A stretch of DNA of 64,000 bases. It comes from Panicum virgatum. Taxonomy: Eukaryota > Streptophyta > Magnoliopsida > Poales > Poaceae. This document shows positions 10,173-21,800 of this stretch, piece by piece; within the stretch, counting starts at the first letter, position 1, and every line of letters starts with the position of its first letter. Made by a program: the position numbers and the translations under genes. The DNA lies in contig NC_053150.1 in NCBI RefSeq assembly GCF_016808335.1, positions 24,138,538 to 24,202,537 on the forward strand, written 5' to 3'. A model generated the notes under the pieces. That model saw only the letters and a program-made list of their open reading frames with translations. It was not told the origin of the DNA and made no database searches.

Positions 10173-13100
10173 GTTTGTGGATGATAAGCTGAGCTACGAA
10201 TCAATTTTGTTCCAAGGGATTCTTGCAATTGCTCCCAGAAACGTGCAATAAACTGAGACCCACGATCAGAAATGATCGTCTTTGGAACTCCATGCAAACG
10301 AACAATTTGATCGAGATAAATCTCTGCATACCTTTTGGCAGAATAAGTTGTATGCACTGGAATAAAATGAGCGGTCTTGGTGAGTCTATCAACGATTACC
10401 CAAAGAGAATCATGCTTCTGAGAAGTGTTGGGTAAACCAACAATAAAATCCATACTGATGTCCTCCCATTTCCAGGATGGAATGGGTAAAGGTTGGAGAG
10501 TACCAGCTACTTTCAAGTGACTAGCCTTAACTCTTTGACAGACATCACACTCAGAAACATATCTGGCGATCTCTCTTTTCATTCGAGTCCACCAGAAATC
10601 TTGTTTAAGATCTTGATACATCTTGGTACTACCGGGATGAATCAAAAACTTCGATAGATGTGCCTCATCAAGGATTTGCTTTCTAAGCTGATGATTCTTG
10701 GGTACAACAAGTCGAGATTCAAACCATAAAACTCCTCTATGATCCACACGGAAACATTTGTACTTTGCTTCACCTTGGGATAACTTTACCTTAATGATTT
10801 TTATACCCTCATCATGTAATTGTGCCATGATGATGCTATCATGAAGTGTAGGCTCAATAGATATATGGTTCAAACTTCCTTGAGGTACCATTTCTAGGTT
10901 TAACTTCATCATTTCCTGGCATAGAGTTTCATTGAATGGCTCTACAGATAGACAATGGCATTGTGACTTGCGGCTGAGTGCATCCGCAACCACATTAGCC
11001 TTTCCTGGATGATAGTGCACTTCTAGATCATAATCCTTTATCAACTCTAGCCAGCGTCTTTGTCTCATGTTGAGATCAGCTTGAGTGAAGATATATTTGA
11101 GACTCTTATGGTCAGTGTAAATATTACAATGAGTTCCCATAAGATGATGTCTCCAAAGCTTGAGAGCGTGAATGACAGCTGCTAACTCCAGATCATGTGT
11201 TGGATAATTTTTCTCATGATTCCGGAGAGCTCTTGATGCATAAGCAATAACTCGATTGTCTTGCATAAGCACACAACCAAGTCCCGTACCAGAAGCATCA
11301 CAATAGACATCAAAAGGTTTGGTACTGTCCGGTGTAGCCAATACTGGAGTAGTAGTTAATCGTGCTTTGAGAGTTTGGAAAGCTTCTTCACATTTGTCAT
11401 TCCAAACAAACTTCACTCCCTTCTTTAATAACTGCATCATAGGCTTGGCTATTCTGGAGAAATCAGGAATGAATCGACGATAATATCCAGCTAAACCAAG
11501 AAAACTGCGAATTTGATGAACTGAAGTAGGAGATTCCCAGTCCATCACTTCTTGTACTTTAGTTGGATCAACGGATATACCATCACTGGAGATAGTATGG
11601 CCTAAGAATTTCACACTATCCAGCCAAAATTCACACTTGGAGAATTTGGCATAAAGATGATGATCTCATAATCGTTGAAGAACGATACGCAAATGTTGCT
11701 CGTGCTCTTCTTCATTCTTGGAGTAGATCAAGATATCGTCAATGAATACCACGATGAATTTATCCAGCTCCGGCATGAAGACTGAATTCATCAAGTATAT
11801 AAAATATGCTGGGGCATTGGTAAGACCAAAAGACATAACCAGATATTCATATAATCCATATCTGGTCGAAAAAGCAGTCTTTGGAATATCACATGGCTTG
11901 ATCTTAATTTGATGATAGCCAGAACGAAGATCAATCTTAGAGAAAACCTTGGCTCCAGCTAACTGATCAAACAGGATATCAATGCGGGGAAGAGGATACT
12001 TGTTTTTAATAGTGACCGCATTGAGTGGTCGATAATCAACACATAGCCTCAAACTATTGTCTTTCTTCTTCACAAACAGGGCTGGACATCCCTAGGGTGA
12101 AGAACTTGGACGTATAAAGCCCTTGTCAAGAAGGTCTTGGAGTTGGACTTTCAATTCTGCTAACTCATTTGGAGGCATTCGGTACGACCTCTTAGAAATA
12201 GGGGATGTACCGGGTTGAAGCTCAATAACAAACTCGATGTCTCTATCAGGAGGCATTCCAGGTAAATCATCTGGAAATACATCCGCATACTCACACACAA
12301 CAGGAATATCTTCAAGTTTAATTTCTTTTGTGGCATAGGCACAAGAGTTGAAGCACTCTCGTTGTGGCAGATAGAGTATGGTGGCTCCTTGATATGGTGA
12401 ATCTATCTCGACAGCTCGGGAAAATATATCTAATAGTACTTTATGTTTAGTCATCCAATCCATGCCCAAAATAACATCCATGCCTTCTAAATTCAACAAG
12501 ATCAAATCTGTTTTGATCAAATTACTACCCAGCTTAATTGGCACATGTCTAGTGATTTGATTGGAAGCTATCTTCCCACCAGGGGTTGCTATCATAAAAG
12601 ATCCCTTAGTATGACAAAAGTTCAATCCTATTCTTGCTCCAAATTTGGCACTTATAAAACTATGCGTTGCACCAGAATCAAATAATATGACTGCGGGCTT
12701 ATTGTGGATAGAGAAAGTACCCGTCATGACAGGTGCTCCTTCTGGAAGGTCTGCAAGAGTAGTGAAGTTAACTCGCCCTTGCCGGACTTGCACCATTTGC
12801 CTCTTGCCCTTATTGTTGTTCTGGTTGGAGTTCTGCCCTGGATCAGACCTCTTGGGTCGCGGGCAATTCTTGGCAAAGTGATCAGTACTGCCGCAGTTAT
12901 AGCACCGATTGTTGCCATTCCCACGATTGAACTGTGGGGCATTCGGCCTTGTGCCAGATTGCTGCTGTTGCTGCTGGTGCTGGTGCTGCTGCTGCTGCTG
13001 AGGCACTAGAGGTCTGAATCCTCCTTGCTACTGAGGCGGCCTAAAGACAAGCCTGCCCACTGGGGCATTTCTCTGTGGAGGTCTGGGTGGAGTGTTCTGC

Positions 13101-13782
13101 ACCAGACGATATCTCGGTGGCTGAGCACTCGGGGGTCCCGTTGGTGCCTTTCGTTTCTTCTCGGCACGATGTGCAGCAATACAGTCCTCTTGAGTAATGG
13201 CTAGGTTGACCAGCTCATTGTAAGTGTTGGGCTGAACAAGGTTCAGGCGTTCCTTGAGCTTGGTAGTGAGGCCACGACTATAACGATCACGTTTCTTGGC
13301 ATCAGTATCAGCATGATGGCCTGCATATTGGCATAGGTGATTGAAAGTCTGTGCATATTGAAGAACAGTCCGGGTTCCTTGATTTAGCGCCAAGAACTCA
13401 TTCAACTTTCTCTCTATCAGTCCCTCAGGAATATGATGTGATCTGAAGGCAGTTCGGAATTCCTCCCAAGAGATGACATGTTCAGTAGGCTGCATCTCAC
13501 AATAATGATCCCACCATATACGTGCAGGACCACGAAGCTGCTGGGCGGCAAAGTGGGCCTTGTTAGCGTCAGCACAAGGTACCGCTAACAGAGAAAACTT
13601 GGAATTAATTGTACGAAGCCAAGCATCGGCGTCCAGTGGGTCATCAGCTCGGCTGAAAAAGTGGAGGTTGGGTACTAAAGAACTCCTGGTAACCCGCGAG
13701 TTGAGCATCCTGTCCTCCATGCTGTTGGCGTGGCTGATTTTGTTGCCCTTGGACTAACTGGCGAAGCAGCTCAGTCTGTATG
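10173..13782 (-). pseudogene. gag-pol of element 2 (gag middle to integrase), three stops, 3' end cut
   Basis: A single frame runs from 13782 to 10173 with stops TAG 13028-13030, TAG 12092-12094 and TGA 11666-11668. There are no frameshifts. Domains in order: gag capsid (WWDHYCEMQPTEHV), a CCHC knuckle (CYNCGSTDHFAKNC) after a Gln/His-rich run, protease (FDSGATHSFI), RT ([10 protein letters not shown]), RNase H ([10 protein letters not shown]), and the integrase zinc part and core (SDRGSQF). The integrase stops at HPQT, where element 1 inserted. Each stop is explained by one C-to-T or G-to-A change, typical of aged methylated repeats. Confidence 0.88.
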
Positions 13783-15456
13783 TGTAGGATCAAGAACACC
13801 GACTAGAGGGGGGGGGTGAATGGGCGGTTTAAAAACTAAAGCCAACAACACTAGAGAAATTTAATTAGTAACAAAGGAAAGCCCTATGTCAAACTATTAC
13901 TATCTCTAGATGGGTTTGCAACCTAGGGTGACAAGATGCAAAACAAGCTCTAGTAAAGTAAATTGCTCAAAGTAAAACAAGAATTAAAGTGAGCAAGAGA
14001 AGTAACCAAGCTTGACACAAGAATTTATCCCGTGCTGTCGATGACTTGCCGGTCACCCCTAATCCACGTTGAGGTGGATTCCAAGAATCAACCGCTCCTC
14101 TATCAAGAACCTCTTGATCTTGAGCCGGCTTGAATCAAAGAATCGCTCCACATCTCGATTCCACTATAGTTGCTCTTCACCACTCCGGTGAGGTGAGCAC
14201 AAGACCTCTCACAACCGAAATCGGGGCTCCTCAACAATCTCCTTGGAGGAGCTCCACGAAATCCTCTTCTCCAAGCCATCTAGGGAGCGGCAACTCCCAA
14301 GAGTAACAAGTCGATGACGCTTGCTTGAAGTTTCCCTAGTGCCACAAAGCTCAAACTCTTGATGCAATGCACTAGGAAGCTCTCACACCCTCAAGAATGC
14401 AATCTCTAAGCAAGTGTGTGTGAGAGAGGGATGCCTTAGCTCTAAGATGTCAAGTATGCAGTCCAAATGGCCAAGAGACACACCCAAAGGCCGGGCAATG
14501 GGTATATATAGACATCCCTCCAAAAACTAGCAGTTACACTCTTTTCTGCGAAATCGCGGACCGTCCGCATTTCAAAAACCGGACTGTCCGCCGTTATGAA
14601 CCAGTGAGTCAGAGTGCATTTAATGCGTGTCAGAACTAGCCGTTAAGCCCTGGTGGACCGTCCGCGACACAGGTGCGGACCGTCCGCAGTGAGTGTTCCA
14701 CACCACCAGAGACGAAACATCGTCTCTGGTACAACTTTGAAATTAGCATGCGGACCGTCCGCACCTCAGGAGCGGACTGTCCGCAGTTCAACCTTCAAAA
14801 CCCACCAGAGACAATAATGTCTCTGGTACAAATTGTCAAATAGCCGGCAGACCGTCCGCGCCCCAGGGGCGGACCGTCCGCCGCACAGATCATAAGCCCA
14901 ACCAGAGAAAACACCCTCTCTGGTACAATTTGAGTTAGAGCTGCGGACCATCCGCCCACCTGGGCCGGACTGTCCGCCAGACACCTCTAAAAACCACCAA
15001 AGCCAAAGATGCTCTCTGGAACAATTGCGGACCGTCCGCGCCCTAGGGGGCGGACTGTCCGCGCTTGTGCAGTCAGCTCTCAAACTTGTTCTTTTTGAAA
15101 TCTTTTCAAAACGTCGTTAGCCCTCATGCATGCAACTAGATATTTTGAGCAAAATGGCACTAAAGACCCGTCAAGCATGAGTACACAACCCCTCTTGATA
15201 GTACGGCTATCTATCCAACAAATCCAGTCACTTTTCATCCACTAAACGCCTTGTGACCGGTAAAATGCAAAAGCCCTATTTTATACCTTTGCCTTGAGCC
15301 CGAGCTTTGCTCATCATCTCCAAAACTTCATACGTTCACAACCAAATCTCTTTCATCCATGGATCAACCTATACTCATTATCTCAAACGAAATCGTTAAT
15401 CCACAAATCGTTGTCATTAATTACCAAAACTCGAATTAGGGGCCTAGATGCTTTCA
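13783..15456 (-). repeat. 3' LTR of the Sirevirus
   Basis: 1,674 bp, matching 24030-25699. A TATATATA box lies at 14503-14510 (read on minus). Upstream of it in the transcription sense (14559-15062) is an array of palindromes and hairpins. Confidence 0.92.
14559..15062. promoter_or_regulatory. Palindrome/hairpin array in the Sirevirus LTR U3
   Basis: Twelve copies of a GCGGACCGTCCGC-like motif (six-base arms, one-base centre; C/T changes tolerated) occur as six pairs. Pair members are 20-24 bp apart and pairs repeat about every 95 bp. Between pairs sits a second inverted repeat, for example CCAGAGACGA aaca TCGTCTCTGG (14706-14729) and CCAGAGACA ataa TGTCTCTGG (14805-14826), then ACCAGAGA/TCTCTGGT (14901-14924). 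The array lies just upstream of the LTR TATA box. From memory, conserved palindromes are known in Sirevirus non-coding regions. The pairing with hairpins is my observation. Confidence 0.75.
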
Positions 15457-15470
15457 ATCTCCCCCTTTTT
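15457..15470 (-). other. Polypurine tract of the Sirevirus
   Basis: On minus AAAAAGGGGGAGAT abuts the 3' LTR at 15456. Confidence 0.85.
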
Positions 15471-16070
15471 GGTAATTGATGACAACACTAAATTTTGGAG
15501 TGATAAAAGTGTTCAAGTCAACTTTATACACTAGGTATAAGGTGGACTTGGAATTGAACATTGGAAGAACTTACTCATTTTCTTGAAAATTTCAGAATAT
15601 GGTATGAATAAATTCACCAAGTTCGATGAATAGAGAGAACTCCCCCTTGATATGTGCATATAAATTTGCATGAATACCAAGTACACATATATATATTTGA
15701 AACTTTTGACGGAGTTTTCCCTAGAAGTGGAAATCGAGGCATACAAGATACAAGATATATATGATATGAATTTTAGCTAGGTTAGCACAACCTCACAACC
15801 ACAAGACGAACATAAATAGATAAGAGTAACACAAACCAACATAGTTCATCACACATTACAAACCAAATGTTCAAATCCAAACACAAGTCTCAAATCGAGT
15901 TCATGCAAGACACAAATCATGAACAAGTAATGCAATAGTTCAACACAAATAATCATTAGAGGCAAGCGGAAGCCGAAAACGAATGATCTCCATGAGAAGT
16001 CCATGAGTTCCCCCTAGATCCAAGCACTCCAAAGCTCCTTCTCCCCCTTTGGCATCAATTGCCAAGAAAG
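15471..16070 (-). other. 3' untranslated part of the Sirevirus
   Basis: AT-rich sequence between the 3' gene and the polypurine tract. I see no ORF with support and no palindromes of the LTR type here. Confidence 0.5.
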
Positions 16071-18117
16071 TCAATCCATCGACGGTGGAGGAGGTGGTGG
16101 TGGGTAGAACGGCTGGTGCGGGTAGAACTCTGGAGGCGGCACTGGAGCCGGAAATACCGAGTAGAAGTGGTCAGAAAACCTGGTGAAAGTTGTGCTGAAC
16201 GTATCAAAGAGCTGCTCTAGCTGCTCCTGCCTCTGCTCAAGCTGCTCAAACTTCTCAGAAGAGGGCAAATCCTCAAAGCGTGAGTCAAGAGCTGCTATGT
16301 CTGAGTGTAAACTCTCCTGAACCCCCTGCATCTGAGCCATCATGGGCTGAAACATCTGCTGCTGCATGTTCTGGAAGTTGAGGTTCATTTGATTCTGCAT
16401 CTGACTAGCCAACCCCGCAATCTGAGAGGACATGCTCTCCTGTATGGATGCAAAGTAAGGGTCAAAGTAGCCAGCTGGAGGAGCCCACTGCTGCTGAGCT
16501 GGAGGGTGCAGTGGTGGCATGGCATGCTGAGCTGCAGCTGCTCCCATGTGAGCATCATCATCACTATCATCAGCACCATCTTGCCCCTGTGCTTCAGCAT
16601 CCATATCATCTCCAGGGAAAGGAGTCAGAGGCCTCAAAAGAAAAGCATTGTCATTCTTGAATGGCCTGAAAGGTGTGTGCTTGCTTTCACATAACCCTCT
16701 AAAGCTAGACTTAACCTTGATGATGGACATAATGTATGGAGCAAAATACAAGTTCATCTCCATGTTAAGCCTCAAATCTGCAAGCTGATCCATGATAAGA
16801 GCAATGACATTTATTCTATTTCCGTTCATGACATGAGATATCACATTCCAATAGTGCCCTCTAATCTTATCCTTGTTGCCACTCTTAGGCATGAATGTGA
16901 CTCTAACAATCTTATTGATCACTGCAGGATGATGCCTCAGACCCTGAGTGCCCCCAAAGCTTCTAGCAATTCCAAGATGTGCAGGCTCATAGAACATAGG
17001 GTAGTCATTTTCATCTAGAGGGTTTTCTAACACAACATTCACACTTTGCTCACTAGTGATGAAATTATAATCCAATTGATTTGCCTCAGCAAACTGTGCA
17101 AATGTAGCATAATAGGTTCTTTTGCCAGTTGTCCACCTAAATGTTTCCTCAACCATGTTGATCTCTAGAGTGGCATAGAACTGACGTATCACAGTTTCAT
17201 TCCAATCACACATATCCTGCAGAAAATTTGCTAACCCCATTTGCTGAAATCTATCTACTAGATCAGTCATGACTTGTTGTTGTCTCATATAGCCTAGGTC
17301 AATGGTCTGATGTTTGAATACATTTTTCTTGACTAGATGACCAAAGTAAGCATCTTTTTGTACCTCAGTTTTGAAGAAGAGAATGTTGGTGTCACGAGGC
17401 AAGCTGAATTGATCCACTGCTCTTGCATTTGCATAGCTCTCTGCAGTCCACTGTCGGCTAGGTAGATCTAGCCCCATCAAATCTGTAACATCATCATCAA
17501 CCCCCTCAGTCTCTTCCTCTGAAGACTCATCACCTGCATCTCCTACTGAAGAAGTTGCAGCCATCTCACTGACATTTGGAGCATAGTCCACATCATCCGA
17601 GTCATCACTGTCTCTTTGTCTTTTGGAAGATATAGCCTTCTTGATTTTAGAAGCAGTGACCTTGATGATCTTCCGGGGTGGCCTGAGATCAAGATTTAAC
17701 CATAAGAACAATTACTAAAGCAATAGGATCAATCCATAATGATATAAGTCAATTCAGCATTCATCTGAAAAATCTGACACTGGCGGACCGTCCGCACTTA
17801 TGAACGCGGACCATCTGCGGTTCATGAATACCACGGCGGACCGTCCGCGTCCAGCAGGCGGACTGTCCGCGACCCATCTGTTCTGCGCAGGAACACAAAT
17901 TCGCCCTTAACTTTGATTCATCGATATTTTGAGTTTCAATTCAAATCCACCAACCAAATTTTAACCATAGCATCTCCTCATCACTAGGAACAAGATCCCC
18001 CAAGTATTTTCAAGAATCCATGGTCCAAAAACAGATCAGAGCATCTAACCCTAACTCTTTCCAATGAAGAAATCCAAGAACAAGAGTTAGGGATTTGTCA
18101 AAATACCGGGAAGTCAT
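16071..18117 (-). CDS. Extra 3' gene of the Sirevirus, two exons, no transmembrane segment
   Basis: The main exon is an open frame from 17682 to 16071. It has no usable ATG at its start, but it begins exactly after a 3' splice site (CTTGATCTCAG|GCC). An ATG at 18117 followed by a GT donor (TCCCG|GTATTT, exon end 18107) gives an in-frame start of four residues (MTSR) after removal of a 424-nt intron, for 540 aa in total. The N-terminus is basic then acidic (KKAISSKRQRDSDD). The middle (RQFYATLEINMVEETFRW) resembles the putative plant transposon protein domain seen in other plant elements. The C-terminal third is Gln/Pro-rich with a short coiled coil (EKFEQLEQRQEQLEQLF). It holds the place where Sireviruses carry an env-like gene, but no signal peptide or membrane helix is seen. 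No stops interrupt it, in contrast to gag-pol. Confidence 0.65.
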
Positions 18118-18570
18118 GATGCACAAACTTGAGAAGAGTCCGGGGATGTTCTTGGACCGTCCGGGAACCACGCCAAAAAGCCTTGACCTTGTCGTCTCCC
18201 CTACGTGCTTGAGAGAGAAAGAGTGAGAGCCTTTTGGATTAGTGTTCGGTTTGGTGGGGAGGGGTGAGAGTGACATCCATTATAAAGCAAGTCTGGCCGA
18301 CCCCACCATTCTGTCCAGTCGCGAACTGTCCGCGGAACCCTGGCGGACCGTCCGCCTATGAATTTTAACACTGACACCCGACTGAAACTGCCACTGGTCA
18401 AATACTGCCCAACACAGGCGGACCGTCCGCGGTCCTTTGGCGGACCGTCCGCGGTCCTTTGGCGGACCGTCCGCAATATAAATTTTTGTTGAAAAACTTC
18501 TCTGCAGAGCCTCTGGTGGACGAGTCTCATGAACTGCGGACCGTCCTCCTCTTACCCGCGGACCGTCCGC
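17783..18570. repeat. Internal cluster of GCGGACCGTCCGC palindromes
   Basis: Copies near 17783, 17804, 17835, 17857, 18153, 18324, 18344, 18417, 18440, 18462, 18536 and 18558, some degenerate. Three (18417-18475) are a 22-bp tandem. They lie in the intron and upstream of the TATA box of the 3' gene, outside any ORF. Confidence 0.75.
18277..18287 (-). promoter_or_regulatory. Putative TATA box of the Sirevirus 3' gene
   Basis: Minus strand CTTTATAATGG about 160 bp before the ATG at 18117, with a pyrimidine-rich stretch (CTCTTTCTCTCTC) downstream. A cluster of GCGGACCGTCCGC palindromes lies immediately upstream (18324-18570), mirroring the LTR promoter. Confidence 0.5.
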
Positions 18571-18845
18571 GATTCCAAAAATCTGACAAGAATCTGACAA
18601 GTCTGAATTCGGCCAATTTTCTCAATTCCAACTTCAATTTGGGATCATTGCTCATATAAAAATCCAAAAATCTCAAATCTTGCATGAAAACGTTCAAAAG
18701 ATTCATATGAGCAAGTTACAACAAGAATTCAAAAATAAATCGAGTAAAATCTTGAAAACTCATAAATGGCTCAAAAATACCTCAAAAATTCAGAAAAATG
18801 AAACAAAGAGTGCATGAAAGAACCATATGCCACATGTGCTATTTT

Positions 18846-21800
18846 TCAAGCCACATTTGAGAAGTCAATGATATTTAACTCATTTCTTAACTTGCAAAAC
18901 CGAGATTCATCCAAAGGCTTGGTAAATATATCGGCTAATTGATCATCCGTGCCAATACCATCAATCTTGATATCACCCTTGTTAACATGATCTCTAAGAA
19001 AATGATGGCGGATACCAATATGCTTGGTTCTTGAATGTTGAACCGGATTAGAAGCAATCTTCACGGCACTTTCATTATCACACAACAAGAGAATTTCATC
19101 AAATTTCACACCATATTCAAGAAGAGTTTGCTTCATCCATAACAATTGTGCACAACAACTTCCGGCCGAAATATATTCCGCTTCGGCGGTTGAAAGAGCC
19201 ACGGAATTTTGCTTCTTTGATGACCAAGATACAAGAGATCTTCCAAGAAATTGACAACCACCGGAAGTGCTCTTCCTATCAACCTTGCACCCCGCATAAT
19301 CCGAATCCGAGAATCCAACCAAATCAAAATGAGCACCCTTGGGATACCATAAACCAATATTAGGAGAATATTTCAAGTATCTCAAGATCCTTTTGACGGT
19401 GGTCAAATGACATTCTCTAGGTGCGGCTTGAAATCGTGCACACATGCAAACACTAAACATGATGTCGGGCCTAGATGCGGTCAAATAAAGCAAACTACCA
19501 ATCATAGAACGATAAAGCTTTTGGTCAACCGGGTTACCTCCCTCATCTAGGTCGAGATGCCCATTGGTGGCCATAGGAGTCTTGATTGGTTTTGCATCTT
19601 CCATACCAAATTTCTTCAAGATATCCTTCACATATTTTGATTGACACACAAAGGTGCCTTCCTTGAGTTGCTTGATTTGAAGTCCAAGAAAGAAACTCAA
19701 TTCACCAATCATGGACATCTCAAATTCCCTAGACATCATTTCACCAAATTTCTCACAAAAACTTGGATTAGTTGAACCAAAGATAATATCATCAACATAA
19801 ATTTGACAAACAAATAAATCTTTACCAATATCTTTAGTGAACAAAGTAGTGTCAACCTTACCAATTTTGAAGCCCTTAGAGATTAGAAAGTCCCTCAATC
19901 TTTCATACCAAGCTCGTGGAGCTTGTTTAAGACCATAAAGAGCTTTAGAGAGCTTGTATACATGATTTGGCTTCTTGGGATCTTCAAAACGGGGAGGTTG
20001 CTCAACAAAAACAAGTTCACTAATCTTGCCCTTCAAGAAAGCACTTTTCACATCCATTTGAAAAAGTTTTATGTTGTGACAAGCATAAGCAAATAAAACT
20101 CTAATAGCTTCTAATCTAGCAACGGGAGCGAAAGTTTCACCGAAATCCAAACCTTCGACTTGAGTGAAGCCTTGAGCTACCAATCTTGCCTTGTTTCTCA
20201 CAACCATTCCATCTTCATTTTGCTTGTTTCTAAAGACCCATTTAGTGCCAATAACATTATAATTCTTGGGCCTCTCAACTAGATCCCAAACTTGATTCCG
20301 GGTGAAATTATTTAATTCTTCATGCATAGCATTCACCCAATCCGGATCTCTCAATGCTTCATCTACACGGTTAGGTTCAAGAAAAGATACAAAAGAATAA
20401 TGTTCACAAAATGAAGCAATGCGAGATCGAGTTTGGACACCCTTACTAATATCACCGATGATTTGATCCACCAGATGATCCTTTGCAAGAACATGATGAA
20501 TTCTTTGAGGAACAATGGGTTCTTGAGTTGATGAAGATGGTGCACTAGATGAACCAACTTGATCTTGTACTTGAGAATCATCATTACTTGAATCTTGTAC
20601 AATTGGTTGTGCTTGATCATTTGAGATAGAAGTTGAAGGATTAACTCTAAAAGAGATAGAAGGATCATCTTCATTTTCTTCTCTTGGTCTAACATCACCA
20701 ATTGACATGTTTTTCATTGCATTTCTCTAACCATCACTTCTCACATCATCAAGATTTTCTTGTTCATTGTGAGACCCATTGGTTTCATCAAACTCAACAT
20801 CATATGCTTCTTCAACAATGCCATGTGTTTTGTTGTAGACCCGATAAGCCTTGCTACTAGATGAATATCCAAGAAGAAAACCTTCATCACATTTGCTTTG
20901 AAACTTTGATAACCGAGTTCCCTTCTTGAGAATATAACATTTGCAACCAAACACTCTAAAATATGAGATATTTGGCTTCCTTCCAATGAGCAACTCATAT
21001 GGAGTCTTGTTATGAAATCTATGGCAATACAATCTATTAGAGGCATGACAAGCCGTGTTGATTGCTTCGGCCCAAAAGCTATCCGAAACATTGTATTCGG
21101 AGAGCATTGATCTTGCCATATCAATCAAGGTTCTATTTTTCCTTTCAACAAGACCATTTTGTTCCGGAGTGTACTTGGTTGAGAATTCATGCTTGATTCC
21201 TTTCACATCACACCATTCCTCAACTCTTGTGTTTCTAAACTCACTTCCATTGTCACTCCTCACTTTCTTCACCTTGAGCTCAAATTCATTTTCGGCCCTT
21301 GTAAAGAATTTCTTGAATGTGTCATATGTATCGGCCTTGTCATGAAGAAAGAAAAGCCATGTATATCTTGAGTAATCATCTACTACCACAAGACAATAGC
21401 AATTTCCACCAATACTTCTATATGTTGTAGGACCAAATAAATCCATATGCAATAATTCCAATGGTCTCTCGGTTGACATGACACTCTTAGTGGGGTGAGT
21501 ATTTGCAACTTGCTTTCCGGCTTGACATGCACTACATAGCTTATCTTTTTCAAACTTCACATTCTTCAACCCAACTACTAAATCATGCTTCAAAAGTCGG
21601 TTGAGTTGCTTCATGCCAACATGACCAAGCCTTCTATGCCATAACCAACCCAAGGATGATTGAGTGAACAAGCAAGTAGACAAATTTGCCTCTTTAGTAG
21701 CAAAATCCACAAGATATACAATCCTCATGTCTAAATCCCGTAAAGATGTGATCTTTTCCATCCAAGCTAGTCACTACAACATCATCTTTAGTGAAGCTAC

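Noticed and set aside
14559..15062. CRISPR-like array (regular palindromic repeats)
   Set aside because: Repeats are 13 bp, spacers are themselves related, and the setting is a plant LTR. It is a promoter array.
14766..15083. Minus frame of 105 codons through the palindrome array
   Set aside because: Its apparent repeats (RTVR, GGRS) are just the translated DNA palindromes.
16071..17711. Calling the Sirevirus 3' frame an envelope gene
   Set aside because: No signal peptide, membrane helix or cleavage site seen; composition is nuclear-like with coiled coil.
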